The notes: generated by a model not told the origin, from the letters alone. Positions 53,841 to 63,935 are shown, counted from the first letter of the stretch. The stretch is 64,000 nt of DNA from UBA2287 sp964479665 (GCA_964479665.1 CAYZNN010000012.1:18177-82176); one strand, 5' to 3'. Program-made: numbers and translations.

Positions 53841-54308
53841 ATGATTAGTAAAGCCAAAATTGAAGCGCTGGTCGCCGAGGTTCTTGATGCCGAAACCGAA
53901 TTCATGGTTGAAGTAAACGTATCGGGTTCAAACCGCATTGTGGTTATAATCGATGGCGATAATGGCATTCCCATAAAGCGCTGTGTTGAAGTTAGTAGGC
54001 ATATTGAAGGCAATCTCGACAGAGAAGTTGAGGATTTCGAGTTGGAAGTATCGTCGGCTGGGGTTACCTCCCCGTTACTACTTGCAAGGCAATACATAAA
54101 GAATGTTGGCCGCATGGTTGATGTGCTCCTTAACTCTGGCGAAAATTTTCAGGGCAAACTAATTGCAGCAAGCGAAACCCATTTTTCTATCGCTTTCCAA
54201 CAAAAAATGTTGGTTGAGGGAACCAAGAAGAAGCAGCTGGTAGATATTACCAAAGAATTTGAGTATTCCGAAGTAAAGTCAACAACACAAGTTATATCGT
54301 TCCGATAG
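53841..54308 (+). CDS. rimP: Ribosome maturation factor RimP
   Basis: A 155-residue factor for 30S subunit assembly. The N-terminal domain shows VVIIDGDNGIPIKRCVEVSRHIEGNLD and the conserved DFELEVSSAGVTSPLL. It begins the classical rimP-nusA-infB operon, with nusA 21 bp downstream. Length is normal. Confidence 0.95.
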   Translation: MISKAKIEALVAEVLDAETEFMVEVNVSGSNRIVVIIDGDNGIPIKRCVEVSRHIEGNLDREVEDFELEVSSAGVTSPLLLARQYIKNVGRMVDVLLNSGENFQGKLIAASETHFSIAFQQKMLVEGTKKKQLVDITKEFEYSEVKSTTQVISFR

Positions 54309-54329
54309 TTTAAAACCTTAATAATCAAA

Positions 54330-55568
54330 ATGGACAACCTTAATTTAATTGAAACCTTTGCCGAGTTTAAGGAACTGAAAAGCATCGACAGGCCAACCAT
54401 GATGAGTGTGCTAGAGGATGTTTTTCGTAACATGCTCATTAAAATGTATGGTTCCGACGATAATTACGATATAATTATCAATATCGACAAGGGCGACTTT
54501 GAAATATGGAGAAACCGCGAAGTGGTCGAAAATGGTGAGGTAGAAGACCCCAACAGGCAAATTTCGCTTACCGAAGCAAAAAAGATTGACGACGACTATG
54601 AAGTAGGCGAGGAAGTGACCGACGAGGTGAAACTTCAGCATTTCGGTAGACGAGCCATTCTTGCACTCCGTCAGAACCTAACATCGCGTATTCTCGAACT
54701 CGAAAAGAACAACCTATACTCCAAGTACCGCGACCGGATTGGCGATATAATAACTGGTGAGGTATATCAGGTTTGGAAGAAAGAGATTCTTGTGCTCGAC
54801 GACGAAGGCAACGAATTACTCCTTCCTAAAACCGAGCAAATTCCTACCGATTTCTTCCGCAAGGGCGACTCCATTAGAGCGGTAGTTATTAAGGTTGAAA
54901 TGAAAAATAACACCCCCGTAATCGTTCTGTCGCGCTCATCGCCGGTATTCCTCGAGCGCCTATTTGAATTAGAGGTGCCCGAAATTTTCGATGGCCTTAT
55001 TACCATTAAAAAAATTGTGCGCATCCCCGGCGAACGGGCCAAGGTGGCAGTTGAATCGTACGACGAACGTATTGACCCCGTTGGTGCCTGCGTAGGTATG
55101 AAGGGAAGTCGTATACACGGCATTGTTCGCGAACTTCGCAACGAGAATATCGATGTTATTAACTTTACAAATAACACTCAACTTTTCATTACCCGAGCAC
55201 TAAGCCCAGCAAAAATAACCGCTATAAAACTCGACGAAACCAATAAACGAGCAGAGGTTTACCTCATGCCCAACGAGGTTTCGCTAGCCATTGGAAAAAG
55301 CGGGTATAACATTAAGCTGGCTAGCCAACTTACCGGATACGAAATTGATGTTTTCCGTGAAAATGCCAATGAAGACGAAGAAGACGTGAATCTCGATGAG
55401 TTCTCCGACGAAATTGACGCTTGGATTATCGATACACTTAAGGGCATTGGTTGCGATACAGCCAAGAGTGTGATTGAAATACCTTTCTCTGAGTTAGTTC
55501 GCAGAACCGACCTTGAGGAAGAAACGATTAAAGAAGTTGTTCGTATTCTTAAAGCCGAGTTCGAGTAA
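54330..55568 (+). CDS. nusA: Transcription termination/antitermination factor NusA
   Basis: A 412-residue RNA polymerase-binding protein with the N-terminal NusA domain, an S1 domain (about 135-200: GDIITGEVYQVWKKEILVLDDEGNELLLPKTEQIP) and two KH domains (from about 205: KIVRIPGERAKVAVESYDERIDPVGACVGMKGSRIHGIVREL; LAIGKSGYNIKLASQLTGYEIDV). The acidic repeat domains of proteobacterial NusA are absent, as usual in this phylum. Confidence 0.96.
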   Translation: MDNLNLIETFAEFKELKSIDRPTMMSVLEDVFRNMLIKMYGSDDNYDIIINIDKGDFEIWRNREVVENGEVEDPNRQISLTEAKKIDDDYEVGEEVTDEVKLQHFGRRAILALRQNLTSRILELEKNNLYSKYRDRIGDIITGEVYQVWKKEILVLDDEGNELLLPKTEQIPTDFFRKGDSIRAVVIKVEMKNNTPVIVLSRSSPVFLERLFELEVPEIFDGLITIKKIVRIPGERAKVAVESYDERIDPVGACVGMKGSRIHGIVRELRNENIDVINFTNNTQLFITRALSPAKITAIKLDETNKRAEVYLMPNEVSLAIGKSGYNIKLASQLTGYEIDVFRENANEDEEDVNLDEFSDEIDAWIIDTLKGIGCDTAKSVIEIPFSELVRRTDLEEETIKEVVRILKAEFE

Positions 55569-55608
55569 CCATTGCATTTTAAATTCAAACCAACAGCAGT
55601 AACCAAAT

Positions 55609-58536
55609 ATGACAAACGCTGAAAAGGCAATAAGACTTAGTAAACTAGCACGAGAGTTTAACGTGGGAATAAGCACCCTAGTGGAATTTCTACATAAAAA
55701 GGGTCGCGACATTACCAGCGATCCCAATACCAAGGTTGAGCCCGAACTTTACGACATACTAGTGAAGGAGTTTGGCGAAGAAAGGCATCTGAAGAAGGAA
55801 TCGCAAAAGGTAAGCCTAAAAAATTTACGCGACAAAAAGGAGTCGGTATCTATTGAAGACATTGACCTCCACCCAAGCGACGAAGACTCCGACTCAGCCG
55901 ATGTTCCTGATGAGGTTATTGTTAAAACTTCAACCGAATCCCGAGAGATCTTTGAAACCCCAACCAAAAAGTTGGAGGTAAAAATAACCGGTAAAATCGA
56001 TCTTGACGCAGGCAAAAAGAAGCCCGCTGCACCCAGAGAGGAAGAAAAATCTGTTGCCGAAGCATTACCAAAACCTGAGGAGACTGTAAAAAAAGAGGAA
56101 CCTAAAGCCCAGGAGCCTAAGGTTGAAAAAATTGAGGCTCCCAAAATTGCTGGTCCTAAAGTTGTTGGTAAGGTTGAGTTGGCTTCGCACAAGAAAGTTT
56201 CGAAAGTCGAAAAAACCGACGCTCCATCAAAAACAGAAATCCCTCCTCGTAAGGAATTTCAATCTGCAAAACCAGAAGTAAAATTTACAGAGAGGTCCAA
56301 TGTTGAAGAGGAAAAAGCACCAGTGGCCCCTCCAAAGGGAAGTGAACTTTTCCGCTCGGAAGTAGAGAAATTGAGTGGCCCTCGTGTTGTTGGTAAAATC
56401 AATCTCGAGTCGTTCGAAGCCAAGAAGAAGGCTCAGGGTCCAGAAAATGCAGAGAGTGAACGCAATAAAAAGAAAAAACGGAAAAGGATAAAGAAAGAGA
56501 ACCAGAAGGTTGCCATTCCCTCGTCCAACCCCAATAAGGGTTCAGCCCAGCAGCATCAAGCAAAAACTTCTCAGAATCAACAAAACCAGCAAAACCAGAA
56601 AAAGAAGAAGAAAAAGCAGCTGCGCCAAGAGGTAAACGAAGAGGATGTTCAACGCCAAATTAAGGAAACACTTGCAAGGTTAACTTCAAAAGGTTCCAAA
56701 ACAAAAACATCGAAGTATCGCCGCGAAAAGCGTGATATGGTGAGTGCCCGCCATCAGGAAGAAATGGAGCGCTTGCAGCAGGATAAGAAGGTTCTAAAAG
56801 TAACCGAATTTGTATCGGCTAACGAGCTGGCAAGTATGATGGAGGTTCCTGCTACCAGCGTAATTGAGGTATGCATTAACCTGGGACTTATGGTATCCAT
56901 TAACCAGAGGCTCGACGCAGAAACCATGGCTCTAGTTGCCGACGAATTTGGCTATAAAGTAGAATTTGTAAGCGTTGAAATACAGGAAGCCATTGGCGTT
57001 GAAGAGGACGACCCCAAGGATTTAGTACATCGCCCGCCCATTGTGACGGTTATGGGGCATGTCGATCATGGTAAAACATCGCTACTCGACTTCATCCGCC
57101 GAAGCAATGTTATTGCTGGCGAGGCCGGGGGTATAACCCAGCACATTGGTGCATACAGCGTGCAAATAGATGAGAACCGCCAAATAACATTCCTCGATAC
57201 GCCTGGCCACGAAGCTTTTACGGCCATGCGCGCCCGTGGAGCCAAAATTACCGACGTTGCCATTATTGTAGTGGCTGCCGACGACAATGTGATGCCCCAA
57301 ACCATTGAGGCTATCAATCACGCCAGCGCTGCCGGCGTACCCATTGTGTTTGCCATAAACAAAATCGATAAATCCAATGCCAACCCCGAGAAAATTAAAG
57401 AAGAGTTGGCAAACATGAACTACTTAGTAGAAGACTGGGGAGGCAAATACCAAAGCCAGGATATATCGGCCAAGCAGGGGTTAAATGTTGAAAAACTGCT
57501 CGAAAAGGTTCTGCTCGAAGCCGAGTTGCTCGACCTGAAGGCCAACCCCAACAAGAAAGCGGTGGGAACAGTTATCGAGTCGTCGCTCGACAAAGGACGT
57601 GGCTACACTGCCACCATGCTTGTGCAAACCGGAACCCTTCGCCAAGGCGATATTATGCTTGCAGGAACCTATTTCGGTCACGTTAAGGCTATGTTCAACG
57701 AAAGGGGTAAACGCATTCAGGAAGCAGGTCCTTCCTCGCCAGTTCAGGTAATTGGACTGAACGGAGCACCCTTGGCAGGCGACTATTTCAATGTTATGGA
57801 CTCCGACAAGGAAGCCAAAGAGATAGCCAATAAGCGCGAGCAACTACAACGCATGCAGGGCATGAGAGCACGTAAGCACATAACCCTCGATGAAATAGGT
57901 AGGCGTATTGCCATTGGCAACTTCCAGGAACTCAATATTGTACTCAAAGGCGACGTAGATGGTTCCATCGAAGCGTTGTCCGATTCGCTCATTAAGCTTT
58001 CAACCGAACAAATTCAGGTTAATGTTATCCATAAAGCAGTGGGTCAGATCTCCGAATCGGACATCCTGCTGGCAGCTGCATCCAATGCCATTGTTATCGG
58101 ATTTCAGGTACGTCCATCAACCAGCGCACGTAAGCTGGCCGAGAAAGAACAGATCGATATCCGCTTGTACTCCATTATTTACGATGCCATTAATGAAGTG
58201 AAGGCCGCTATGGAAGGAATGCTTTCGCCCGAAATTAAGGAAGAAATTACTGGAGCTGCCGAAGTACTCGACGTATTCAAAATTACAAAGGTTGGTTCGG
58301 TGGCTGGCTGCATTGTGAGGGAAGGAAAAATAATACGTTCTTCGAAAGTTAGGCTAATTCGCGAAGGTATTGTTGTTTACACCGGCGATTTGGGCTCTCT
58401 CAAGCGCTTCAAGGACGATATTAAAGAGGTAACGCATGGATTTGAATGCGGACTGAACATTAACAATTTCAACGACATTAAAGTTGGCGACATTGTTGAG
58501 GCCTTCCAAGAAGTAGAAGTAAAACGCAAATTGTAA
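55609..58536 (+). CDS. infB: Translation initiation factor IF-2
   Basis: A 975-residue GTPase that brings initiator tRNA to the ribosome. An N-terminal IF2_N domain (AIRLSKLAREFNVGISTLVEFL) is followed by a long Lys/Glu/Pro-rich linker (about 70-380) that is low-complexity and species-specific, a second IF2_N domain, and the G domain with GHVDHGKTS, DTPGHEAF and NKIDK. Domains II, III and C2 follow. Length is usual for Bacteroidetes IF-2. Confidence 0.97.
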   Translation: MTNAEKAIRLSKLAREFNVGISTLVEFLHKKGRDITSDPNTKVEPELYDILVKEFGEERHLKKESQKVSLKNLRDKKESVSIEDIDLHPSDEDSDSADVPDEVIVKTSTESREIFETPTKKLEVKITGKIDLDAGKKKPAAPREEEKSVAEALPKPEETVKKEEPKAQEPKVEKIEAPKIAGPKVVGKVELASHKKVSKVEKTDAPSKTEIPPRKEFQSAKPEVKFTERSNVEEEKAPVAPPKGSELFRSEVEKLSGPRVVGKINLESFEAKKKAQGPENAESERNKKKKRKRIKKENQKVAIPSSNPNKGSAQQHQAKTSQNQQNQQNQKKKKKKQLRQEVNEEDVQRQIKETLARLTSKGSKTKTSKYRREKRDMVSARHQEEMERLQQDKKVLKVTEFVSANELASMMEVPATSVIEVCINLGLMVSINQRLDAETMALVADEFGYKVEFVSVEIQEAIGVEEDDPKDLVHRPPIVTVMGHVDHGKTSLLDFIRRSNVIAGEAGGITQHIGAYSVQIDENRQITFLDTPGHEAFTAMRARGAKITDVAIIVVAADDNVMPQTIEAINHASAAGVPIVFAINKIDKSNANPEKIKEELANMNYLVEDWGGKYQSQDISAKQGLNVEKLLEKVLLEAELLDLKANPNKKAVGTVIESSLDKGRGYTATMLVQTGTLRQGDIMLAGTYFGHVKAMFNERGKRIQEAGPSSPVQVIGLNGAPLAGDYFNVMDSDKEAKEIANKREQLQRMQGMRARKHITLDEIGRRIAIGNFQELNIVLKGDVDGSIEALSDSLIKLSTEQIQVNVIHKAVGQISESDILLAAASNAIVIGFQVRPSTSARKLAEKEQIDIRLYSIIYDAINEVKAAMEGMLSPEIKEEITGAAEVLDVFKITKVGSVAGCIVREGKIIRSSKVRLIREGIVVYTGDLGSLKRFKDDIKEVTHGFECGLNINNFNDIKVGDIVEAFQEVEVKRKL

Positions 58537-58556
58537 CTTTAACAAAAGGGATATTG

Positions 58557-58588
58557 AAAGGGCAGGGCAATTGGTACCTGCCCTTTTT
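58557..58588 (+). terminator. Intrinsic terminator of the rimP-nusA-infB operon
   Basis: AAAGGGCAGG (58557-58566) pairs with CCTGCCCTTT (58577-58586), 10-nt loop and T run; 20 bp after the infB stop. Confidence 0.88.
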
Positions 58589-58720
58589 GTCGAATTGGCA
58601 GCATATACAGCAGCTAAAATGTAATAAATTTGGGAAAAACTCGCTTAAACCATTGTATTATGTAACTACTTAAATCTATTTTATGTAATTTTGTCAGTTG
58701 TGAACGATTTATTAAAAACT

Positions 58721-59953
58721 ATGGATGTTCAGCGCATAAAACAACGTTTCGAAATTATAGGTAATTCGGCTGGCCTTAACCGCGCCATCGATATTGCCCG
58801 ACAGGTAGCTCCAACCGATCTTTCGGTGCTTATAACCGGTGAAAGTGGTACGGGCAAGGAAGTTTTCCCTCAGATAATTCATGCCTTCAGTGCCCGCAAG
58901 CACGGGCAGTACATAGCTGTTAACTGCGGAGCAATCCCCGAGGGCACCATCGATTCAGAACTATTCGGGCACGAAAAGGGCTCCTTTACGGGTGCCACCG
59001 AAGCCCGTCAGGGTTACTTCGAAGTAGCCAATGGCGGAACTATATTCCTCGATGAGGTTGCCGAACTTCCCCTTTCAACCCAGGTCCGCCTGTTGCGTGT
59101 GCTCGAAACGGGCGAATACCTTCGGGTGGGTTCTTCGAAAGTGAAAAAAACCAACGTAAGGGTTATAGCTGCAACCAATGTGAACCTGTTTCAGGCTATT
59201 GAAAATGGCCGTTTCCGTGAGGATCTGTACTACCGTTTGAATACCGTTCCCATTATTGTTCCACCCTTGCGCGACCGAAATGAGGATATACCTCTCCTAT
59301 TCCGAAAATTTGCAGTAGATTTTGCTGAGCGCTACCGTATGCCGTCTATTACCCTCGACGACGATGCACGCAGAATGCTCATGAACTATAAATGGCCCGG
59401 AAATGTGCGCCAGCTGAAAAACGTAACCGAGCAAATATCGGTAATTGAGGAGCAACGAACCGTAACACCCGAGGTACTTTCGCGATACCTACCCGACTAC
59501 TTTAGCGCAAAATTACCAGCTCTTATTAACGGAGGGCACGAAGAGCCTTCGTTTGCCAATGAAAGGGAAATATTATACAAAATTCTTTTCGATATGCGCA
59601 ACGATGTGAACGAGCTCAAGAAGTTGGTTCTCGGAATTATGCAGAATGATCCAGCAAGGAACCTCCAACACGACGAGGCTGCAAACATAATAAGCAACCT
59701 TTACAGAGGGGGCGATCTTATAACCAAGGGCCCCATAGTTCAGCCCGAGAGCGTAAGCATAGTTAATGACCAACCCATTATACACGATACTGAAGAGATT
59801 ACAGAGGAATCGCTTTCACTTGTCGACAAGGAACGGGAACTTATTGTAAAAGCCCTCGAAAAACACGGAGGTAAACGAAAGAATGCCGCTCAGGAGCTGG
59901 GTATTTCCGAAAGAACACTTTACAGAAAAATTAAGGAGTACAATCTCGAATAA
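58721..59953 (+). CDS. Sigma-54-dependent AAA+ activator without a receiver domain
   Basis: A 410-residue enhancer-binding protein. The start at 58721 (MDVQRIKQRFEIIGNS) is preferred to a TTG at 58691. The AAA+ domain begins almost at the N-terminus: Walker A GESGTGKE, sigma-54-contacting loop GSFTGAT, Walker B TIFLDEVAEL and arginine-finger region GRFREDLYYRLN. The C-terminal Fis-type helix-turn-helix is NAAQELGISERTLYRKIKEY. No receiver, GAF or PAS domain regulates it in cis. It lies just upstream of lptE-secG-groESL, on the same strand; lptE begins 18 bp after its stop. Confidence 0.93.
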   Translation: MDVQRIKQRFEIIGNSAGLNRAIDIARQVAPTDLSVLITGESGTGKEVFPQIIHAFSARKHGQYIAVNCGAIPEGTIDSELFGHEKGSFTGATEARQGYFEVANGGTIFLDEVAELPLSTQVRLLRVLETGEYLRVGSSKVKKTNVRVIAATNVNLFQAIENGRFREDLYYRLNTVPIIVPPLRDRNEDIPLLFRKFAVDFAERYRMPSITLDDDARRMLMNYKWPGNVRQLKNVTEQISVIEEQRTVTPEVLSRYLPDYFSAKLPALINGGHEEPSFANEREILYKILFDMRNDVNELKKLVLGIMQNDPARNLQHDEAANIISNLYRGGDLITKGPIVQPESVSIVNDQPIIHDTEEITEESLSLVDKERELIVKALEKHGGKRKNAAQELGISERTLYRKIKEYNLE

Positions 59954-59971
59954 TAAGCAAACCAACAAGAA

Positions 59972-60484
59972 ATGATAAACAAAGGAAAAATATTGGCAGT
60001 CATCGTGCTCTTTTCGCTTTTTCAGGTTGGCTGCTCTATGAAATATTCATTTACTGGGGCATCCATTTCGCCCGATGTGAAAACCGTAAGCGTTGCATTC
60101 TTTCAGAATTTGGCTCCCATTGTGAATCCCACACTGAGCAGCTACTTTACAGAGGAACTAAAAAACAGATTTGCTACGCAAACAAAGTTAAACCTGGTAT
60201 CTGACTTTGGCGACCTCAACTTTTCTGGCGAAATTCGCGATTACCAAATTTCGCCTGTGGCCATTCAAGGCAACGAAACTGCCGCCCAAAACAGGCTTAG
60301 CATATCAATTCGTGTAAAATATGTGAACATGAAGGATCCCGAACAGAATTTCGATAAAACATTCAGTCATTTTGCCGATTACGATAGCCGTTTGCCCTTT
60401 AATAACCTTGAGGGCGAACTGGCACGCGAAATTGTTGAGAAACTGGTAGAGGATATTTTTAATAGTTCCGTAGCAAACTGGTAA
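59972..60484 (+). CDS. LptE-family outer-membrane lipoprotein
   Basis: A 170-residue lipoprotein (lipobox FQVGCS) of the Bacteroidetes LptE family, predicted to help LptD insert lipopolysaccharide in the outer membrane. VSVAFFQNLAPIVNPTLSSYFTEELKNRF and the conserved GELAREIVEKLVEDIFNSSVANW tail are typical. It sits between the sigma-54 activator and a conserved hypothetical gene, spacing 18 and 3 bp. Confidence 0.85.
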   Translation: MINKGKILAVIVLFSLFQVGCSMKYSFTGASISPDVKTVSVAFFQNLAPIVNPTLSSYFTEELKNRFATQTKLNLVSDFGDLNFSGEIRDYQISPVAIQGNETAAQNRLSISIRVKYVNMKDPEQNFDKTFSHFADYDSRLPFNNLEGELAREIVEKLVEDIFNSSVANW

Positions 60485-60487
60485 GCC

Positions 60488-61372
60488 ATGAATAAGGAAC
60501 AATTCTACGCTTGTATCGATCACAAGCCCGACACACAAATGCTGGATAGCATTTTACAGCATTACCCTTACTTTGTGGCCGCCAGAGTACTCATGCTCCT
60601 TGCGCACACCGATAGGAGCAACCCCGATTATACTAAGACCTTTTCGCAGGTTTCGGCCATTGTAACCGACCGTAAACGGCTTTTCAACATACTTAATCCC
60701 ATTGTTTCAGCACAATTAGAAAATGTAGGCTCTGAAAAGGAGGACGCCAATACCACAGAATCGATGCTACTCGGAACCACTGAGGCCACTCTCACTCTAG
60801 TCGATGAGTCGGGTTCTGCGGAGCAGGTTATGACCATCGAAGCTGAACCAGAAGCAAATTCGCAGCATCAAACCGACCTGCTCGATTTGGGTGAGTATGC
60901 TCAACCTGCCAATGAAGAAAAGGGGAAAAAGGAACACAAGCCGCCCGAAAGCACTTTTATCGACGCACAGCTATACACTCTCGAAATTCCGAGCGATTTT
61001 ATTGACGATGGTAATTACCAATCGCTCATACCCAACTGGGCCAAACAAACCGAAAAAGCACCGGATACTACTACCGAAGTAATTCAGCCCGATACGAACC
61101 AGCGAAATTTAATCGATGCTTTTATTGAAGCTAATCCGCGAATTGTTCCGCCCGACCCCAAGGAGGCCCGAACCGAAAACGAGGACATTTCGTTACCTTC
61201 GCTTCAGGAGCCCGACGACCTAATAAGCGAGCCATTGGCTCGAATATACCTTGCTCAAGGCCTAATGGATAGGGCAATTTCAATTTACGAGAAATTAAGT
61301 TTGAAATTTCCAGAAAAAAGCTTTTACTTTGCGGGTCAAATTGAAAAAATAAGAGGCCAAAAGCCCAATTAA
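60488..61372 (+). CDS. Conserved hypothetical protein with TPR-like C-terminus
   Basis: A 294-residue soluble protein without signal peptide. The N-terminal 80 residues are helical (YPYFVAARVLMLLAHTDRS). The middle is a low-complexity acidic linker, and the last 50 residues form a single TPR-like helix pair (EPLARIYLAQGLMDRAISIYEKLSLKFPEKSFYFAGQIEKI). It occurs next to lptE in Bacteroidetes, but I assign no function. It is tightly linked (3 bp) to lptE and 19 bp to secG, so a role in envelope or export is inferred. Confidence 0.75.
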   Translation: MNKEQFYACIDHKPDTQMLDSILQHYPYFVAARVLMLLAHTDRSNPDYTKTFSQVSAIVTDRKRLFNILNPIVSAQLENVGSEKEDANTTESMLLGTTEATLTLVDESGSAEQVMTIEAEPEANSQHQTDLLDLGEYAQPANEEKGKKEHKPPESTFIDAQLYTLEIPSDFIDDGNYQSLIPNWAKQTEKAPDTTTEVIQPDTNQRNLIDAFIEANPRIVPPDPKEARTENEDISLPSLQEPDDLISEPLARIYLAQGLMDRAISIYEKLSLKFPEKSFYFAGQIEKIRGQKPN

Positions 61373-61391
61373 TAATTAAAACCTAACCGAA

Positions 61392-61736
61392 ATGTACTTT
61401 GTTATTTCCGTTCTAATCATCATCGTGAGCGTTCTGCTCTCACTAATAGTGCTAGTTCAAAACTCCAAGGGTGGCGGTTTGGCCAGCAACTTTGCCTCGT
61501 CGAATCAGGTAATGGGAGTTAGAAAAACTGCCGATTTTTTGGAGAAAGCAACATGGACACTCGCAATCTCATTGCTAGTATTGAGCCTTCTGGCTGCATT
61601 TTCTATTGAGTATCGTACGGAAGAAGGACCCCGCTCGGCTATTCAGGACAAGGTTGAAAATACCCCAAACCCTCAGCAAGCACCCGGTTTTCAGGCTAAT
61701 CCTGAACAGGAAGGCGAAAAGCCCGAGCAGGAATAA
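61392..61736 (+). CDS. secG: Preprotein translocase subunit SecG
   Basis: A 114-residue protein with two membrane helices (residues 2-24 and about 55-76) around the SecG signature LIVLVQNSKGGGLASNFASSNQVMGVRKTADFLEKATW. A Pro/Glu-rich tail of about 35 residues is extra, as is common in Bacteroidetes. It is the last gene before the strong terminator. Confidence 0.93.
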   Translation: MYFVISVLIIIVSVLLSLIVLVQNSKGGGLASNFASSNQVMGVRKTADFLEKATWTLAISLLVLSLLAAFSIEYRTEEGPRSAIQDKVENTPNPQQAPGFQANPEQEGEKPEQE

Positions 61737-61757
61737 AAAAATAAATATTGATTATTC

Positions 61758-61798
61758 AAGAGGTGCCAGAATGACATTCTGGCACCTCTTTGTTTTTT
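61758..61798 (+). terminator. Intrinsic terminator after secG
   Basis: AAGAGGTGCCAGAATG pairs with CATTCTGGCACCTCTT (long perfect stem, 61758-61773 with 61775-61790), followed by TGTTTTTT. Confidence 0.92.
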
Positions 61799-61910
61799 AA
61801 TGTGTTACAAAACAATGCCTAATTGCATTTTAAATTAAAAGCGATTTTGTCAGGTTTTCAGTTGCAGAATAGGCAGTTTTACCCTTTGGCATGCCATTCG
61901 CTTATACTCA

Positions 61911-61939
61911 TTGCGTAAATAAATAATTGTTTAACTTTA
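61911..61939 (+). promoter_or_regulatory. Putative groESL promoter
   Basis: TTG at 61911-61913, an 18-bp spacer and TAACTTTA at 61932-61939 (one mismatch to TAnnTTTG). Start codon 13 bp further. No CIRCE element was seen. Confidence 0.5.
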
Positions 61940-61952
61940 AAAACATACCAAC

Positions 61953-62231
61953 ATGTCTGAAGTAAAAATTAAGCCATTAGCCGATAGGGTTCTGGTTGAG
62001 CCCATGGAAGCAGAAGAGAAAACTGCCAGCGGAATCTACATTCCTGACACCGCCAAAGAAAAACCCCAAAAAGGTACCGTAAAAGCCGCCGGCCCCGGAA
62101 CCAAGGATGTAACCATGGAGGTTAAAGTGGGCGATGTTGTGCTTTACGGTAAGTATGCAGGAACCGAAATTTCTGTCGATGGAAAGGACTACCTCATTAT
62201 GAAGCAGTCTGACATTGTGGCTATTGTTTAA
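61953..62231 (+). CDS. groES: Co-chaperonin GroES
   Basis: A 92-residue Cpn10 that caps GroEL. KIKPLADRVLVEPMEAEEKTASGIYIPDTAKEKPQKGTV is diagnostic and the mobile loop is visible in it. groEL starts 46 bp downstream. Confidence 0.97.
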   Translation: MSEVKIKPLADRVLVEPMEAEEKTASGIYIPDTAKEKPQKGTVKAAGPGTKDVTMEVKVGDVVLYGKYAGTEISVDGKDYLIMKQSDIVAIV

Positions 62232-62277
62232 TTGCAAATCAAATTTTAACATAAACCAAAAGTAAAAATAAACTACT

Positions 62278-63915
62278 ATGGCAGGAAAAATTATAAAGTA
62301 CGATATTGAAGCGCGCGAGCAGCTTAAAAAGGGAGTTGACCAACTGGCCAATGCCGTTAAGGTAACTCTGGGCCCCAAGGGACGCAATGTGGTTATTGAG
62401 AAGAAATTTGGTTCTCCCCAAATTACCAAAGACGGTGTAACCGTAGCCAAAGAAATTGAATTGAGCGATCCACTCGAGAATGTGGGTGCACAACTTGCTA
62501 AGGAGGTTGCCTCCAAAACTGCCGACGACGCCGGCGATGGAACAACTACTGCTACCGTTTTAGCCCAATCGATTGTTAATGTTGGACTCAAAAACGTAAC
62601 AGCAGGAGCAAACCCAATGGACCTGAAGCGTGGAATAGACAAAGCCGTTACAGCAGTGGTCGATCACCTAAAGAAACAATCGGTTGCCATAGGCGACGAC
62701 TACCTGAAAATTGAGCAGGTAGCTACCATTTCGGCCAACAACGACATAGAAATTGGTAAACTCATTGCCGAGGCCATGAAAAAGGTAAAGAAAGAGGGTG
62801 TAATAACAGTTGAGGAAGCCAAAGGAATTGAAACAACCGTTGAGGTAGTTGAGGGTATGCAGTTCGACCGTGGCTACATTTCGCCATACTTCATTACCAA
62901 CCCCGACAAAATGGAGACCATACTCGAGAACCCATTCATTCTTATAACCGACCGTAAAATATCGACCATGAAGGATTTGCTGCCCGTTCTTGAGCCTGTG
63001 GCACAGAATGGTCGTTCGCTACTTATCATCGCCGAAGATGTGGAGGGCGAAGCTTTAGCTACCCTGGTGGTTAACAAATTGCGTGGTTCGCTGAAAATTG
63101 CTGCGGTTAAAGCTCCAGGTTTCGGCGATCGCCGTAAGGAAATGCTCGAAGATATTGCCATTCTTACCGGTGGTGTAGTAATCTCCGAGGAGAAAGGCCT
63201 TCGTTTAGATGCTGCTAAAATGGACATGCTGGGTAAAGCAGAGAAAATTACCCTCGATAAGGAGAATACTACCATTGTAAATGGAGGTGGATTGAAGGAG
63301 AATATTGACAAGCGTGTTGCCCAAATTAAACTGCAAATCGAGAACACCACCTCAGACTACGATCGTGAAAAGCTACAGGAACGCTTAGCTAAACTGGCTG
63401 GTGGAGTTGCCGTACTGTACGTAGGTGCAGCTACCGAAACCGAAATGAAGGAGAAGAAGGATCGTGTTGACGATGCATTGAGCGCAACCCGCGCAGCAGT
63501 TGAGGAGGGTATTATTCCTGGTGGCGGGGTAGCTTACATTCGCGCCATCGAGTCGATCGAGAAGCTTACCGGAGCCAACGCCGACGAAACCACTGGCGTA
63601 CAGATTGTGAAACGCGCCATTGAAGAGCCCCTTCGCCAAATTGTTGAAAACGCTGGCATGGAAGGCTCAGTTGTTGTTCAGAAAGTGAAGGAAGGCAAGG
63701 GCGACTATGGCTATAATGCCCACTCCGACAAGTACGAGAACCTATTCCAGAGCGGAGTAATCGATCCTACCAAGGTGGCCCGCGTAGCCCTAGAAAATGC
63801 TGCCTCCATAGCTGGCATGCTACTAACCACCGAGTGCCTAATGGTTGAGGAGAAGGAAAAGGGAGGCGGAATGCCGGCACACCCCGGCATGGGCGGAATG
63901 GATGGCATGATGTAA
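62278..63915 (+). CDS. groL: Chaperonin GroEL
   Basis: A 545-residue Cpn60. It shows VTLGPKGRNVVIEKKFGSPQITKDGVTVAKEIEL, the ATP-site DDAGDGTTTATVLAQ, and the C-terminal GGM-rich tail (GGGMPAHPGMGGMDGMM). Single copy in the window, complete. Confidence 0.98.
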   Translation: MAGKIIKYDIEAREQLKKGVDQLANAVKVTLGPKGRNVVIEKKFGSPQITKDGVTVAKEIELSDPLENVGAQLAKEVASKTADDAGDGTTTATVLAQSIVNVGLKNVTAGANPMDLKRGIDKAVTAVVDHLKKQSVAIGDDYLKIEQVATISANNDIEIGKLIAEAMKKVKKEGVITVEEAKGIETTVEVVEGMQFDRGYISPYFITNPDKMETILENPFILITDRKISTMKDLLPVLEPVAQNGRSLLIIAEDVEGEALATLVVNKLRGSLKIAAVKAPGFGDRRKEMLEDIAILTGGVVISEEKGLRLDAAKMDMLGKAEKITLDKENTTIVNGGGLKENIDKRVAQIKLQIENTTSDYDREKLQERLAKLAGGVAVLYVGAATETEMKEKKDRVDDALSATRAAVEEGIIPGGGVAYIRAIESIEKLTGANADETTGVQIVKRAIEEPLRQIVENAGMEGSVVVQKVKEGKGDYGYNAHSDKYENLFQSGVIDPTKVARVALENAASIAGMLLTTECLMVEEKEKGGGMPAHPGMGGMDGMM

Positions 63916-63935
63916 TCCACAATACAAATTAGTTT

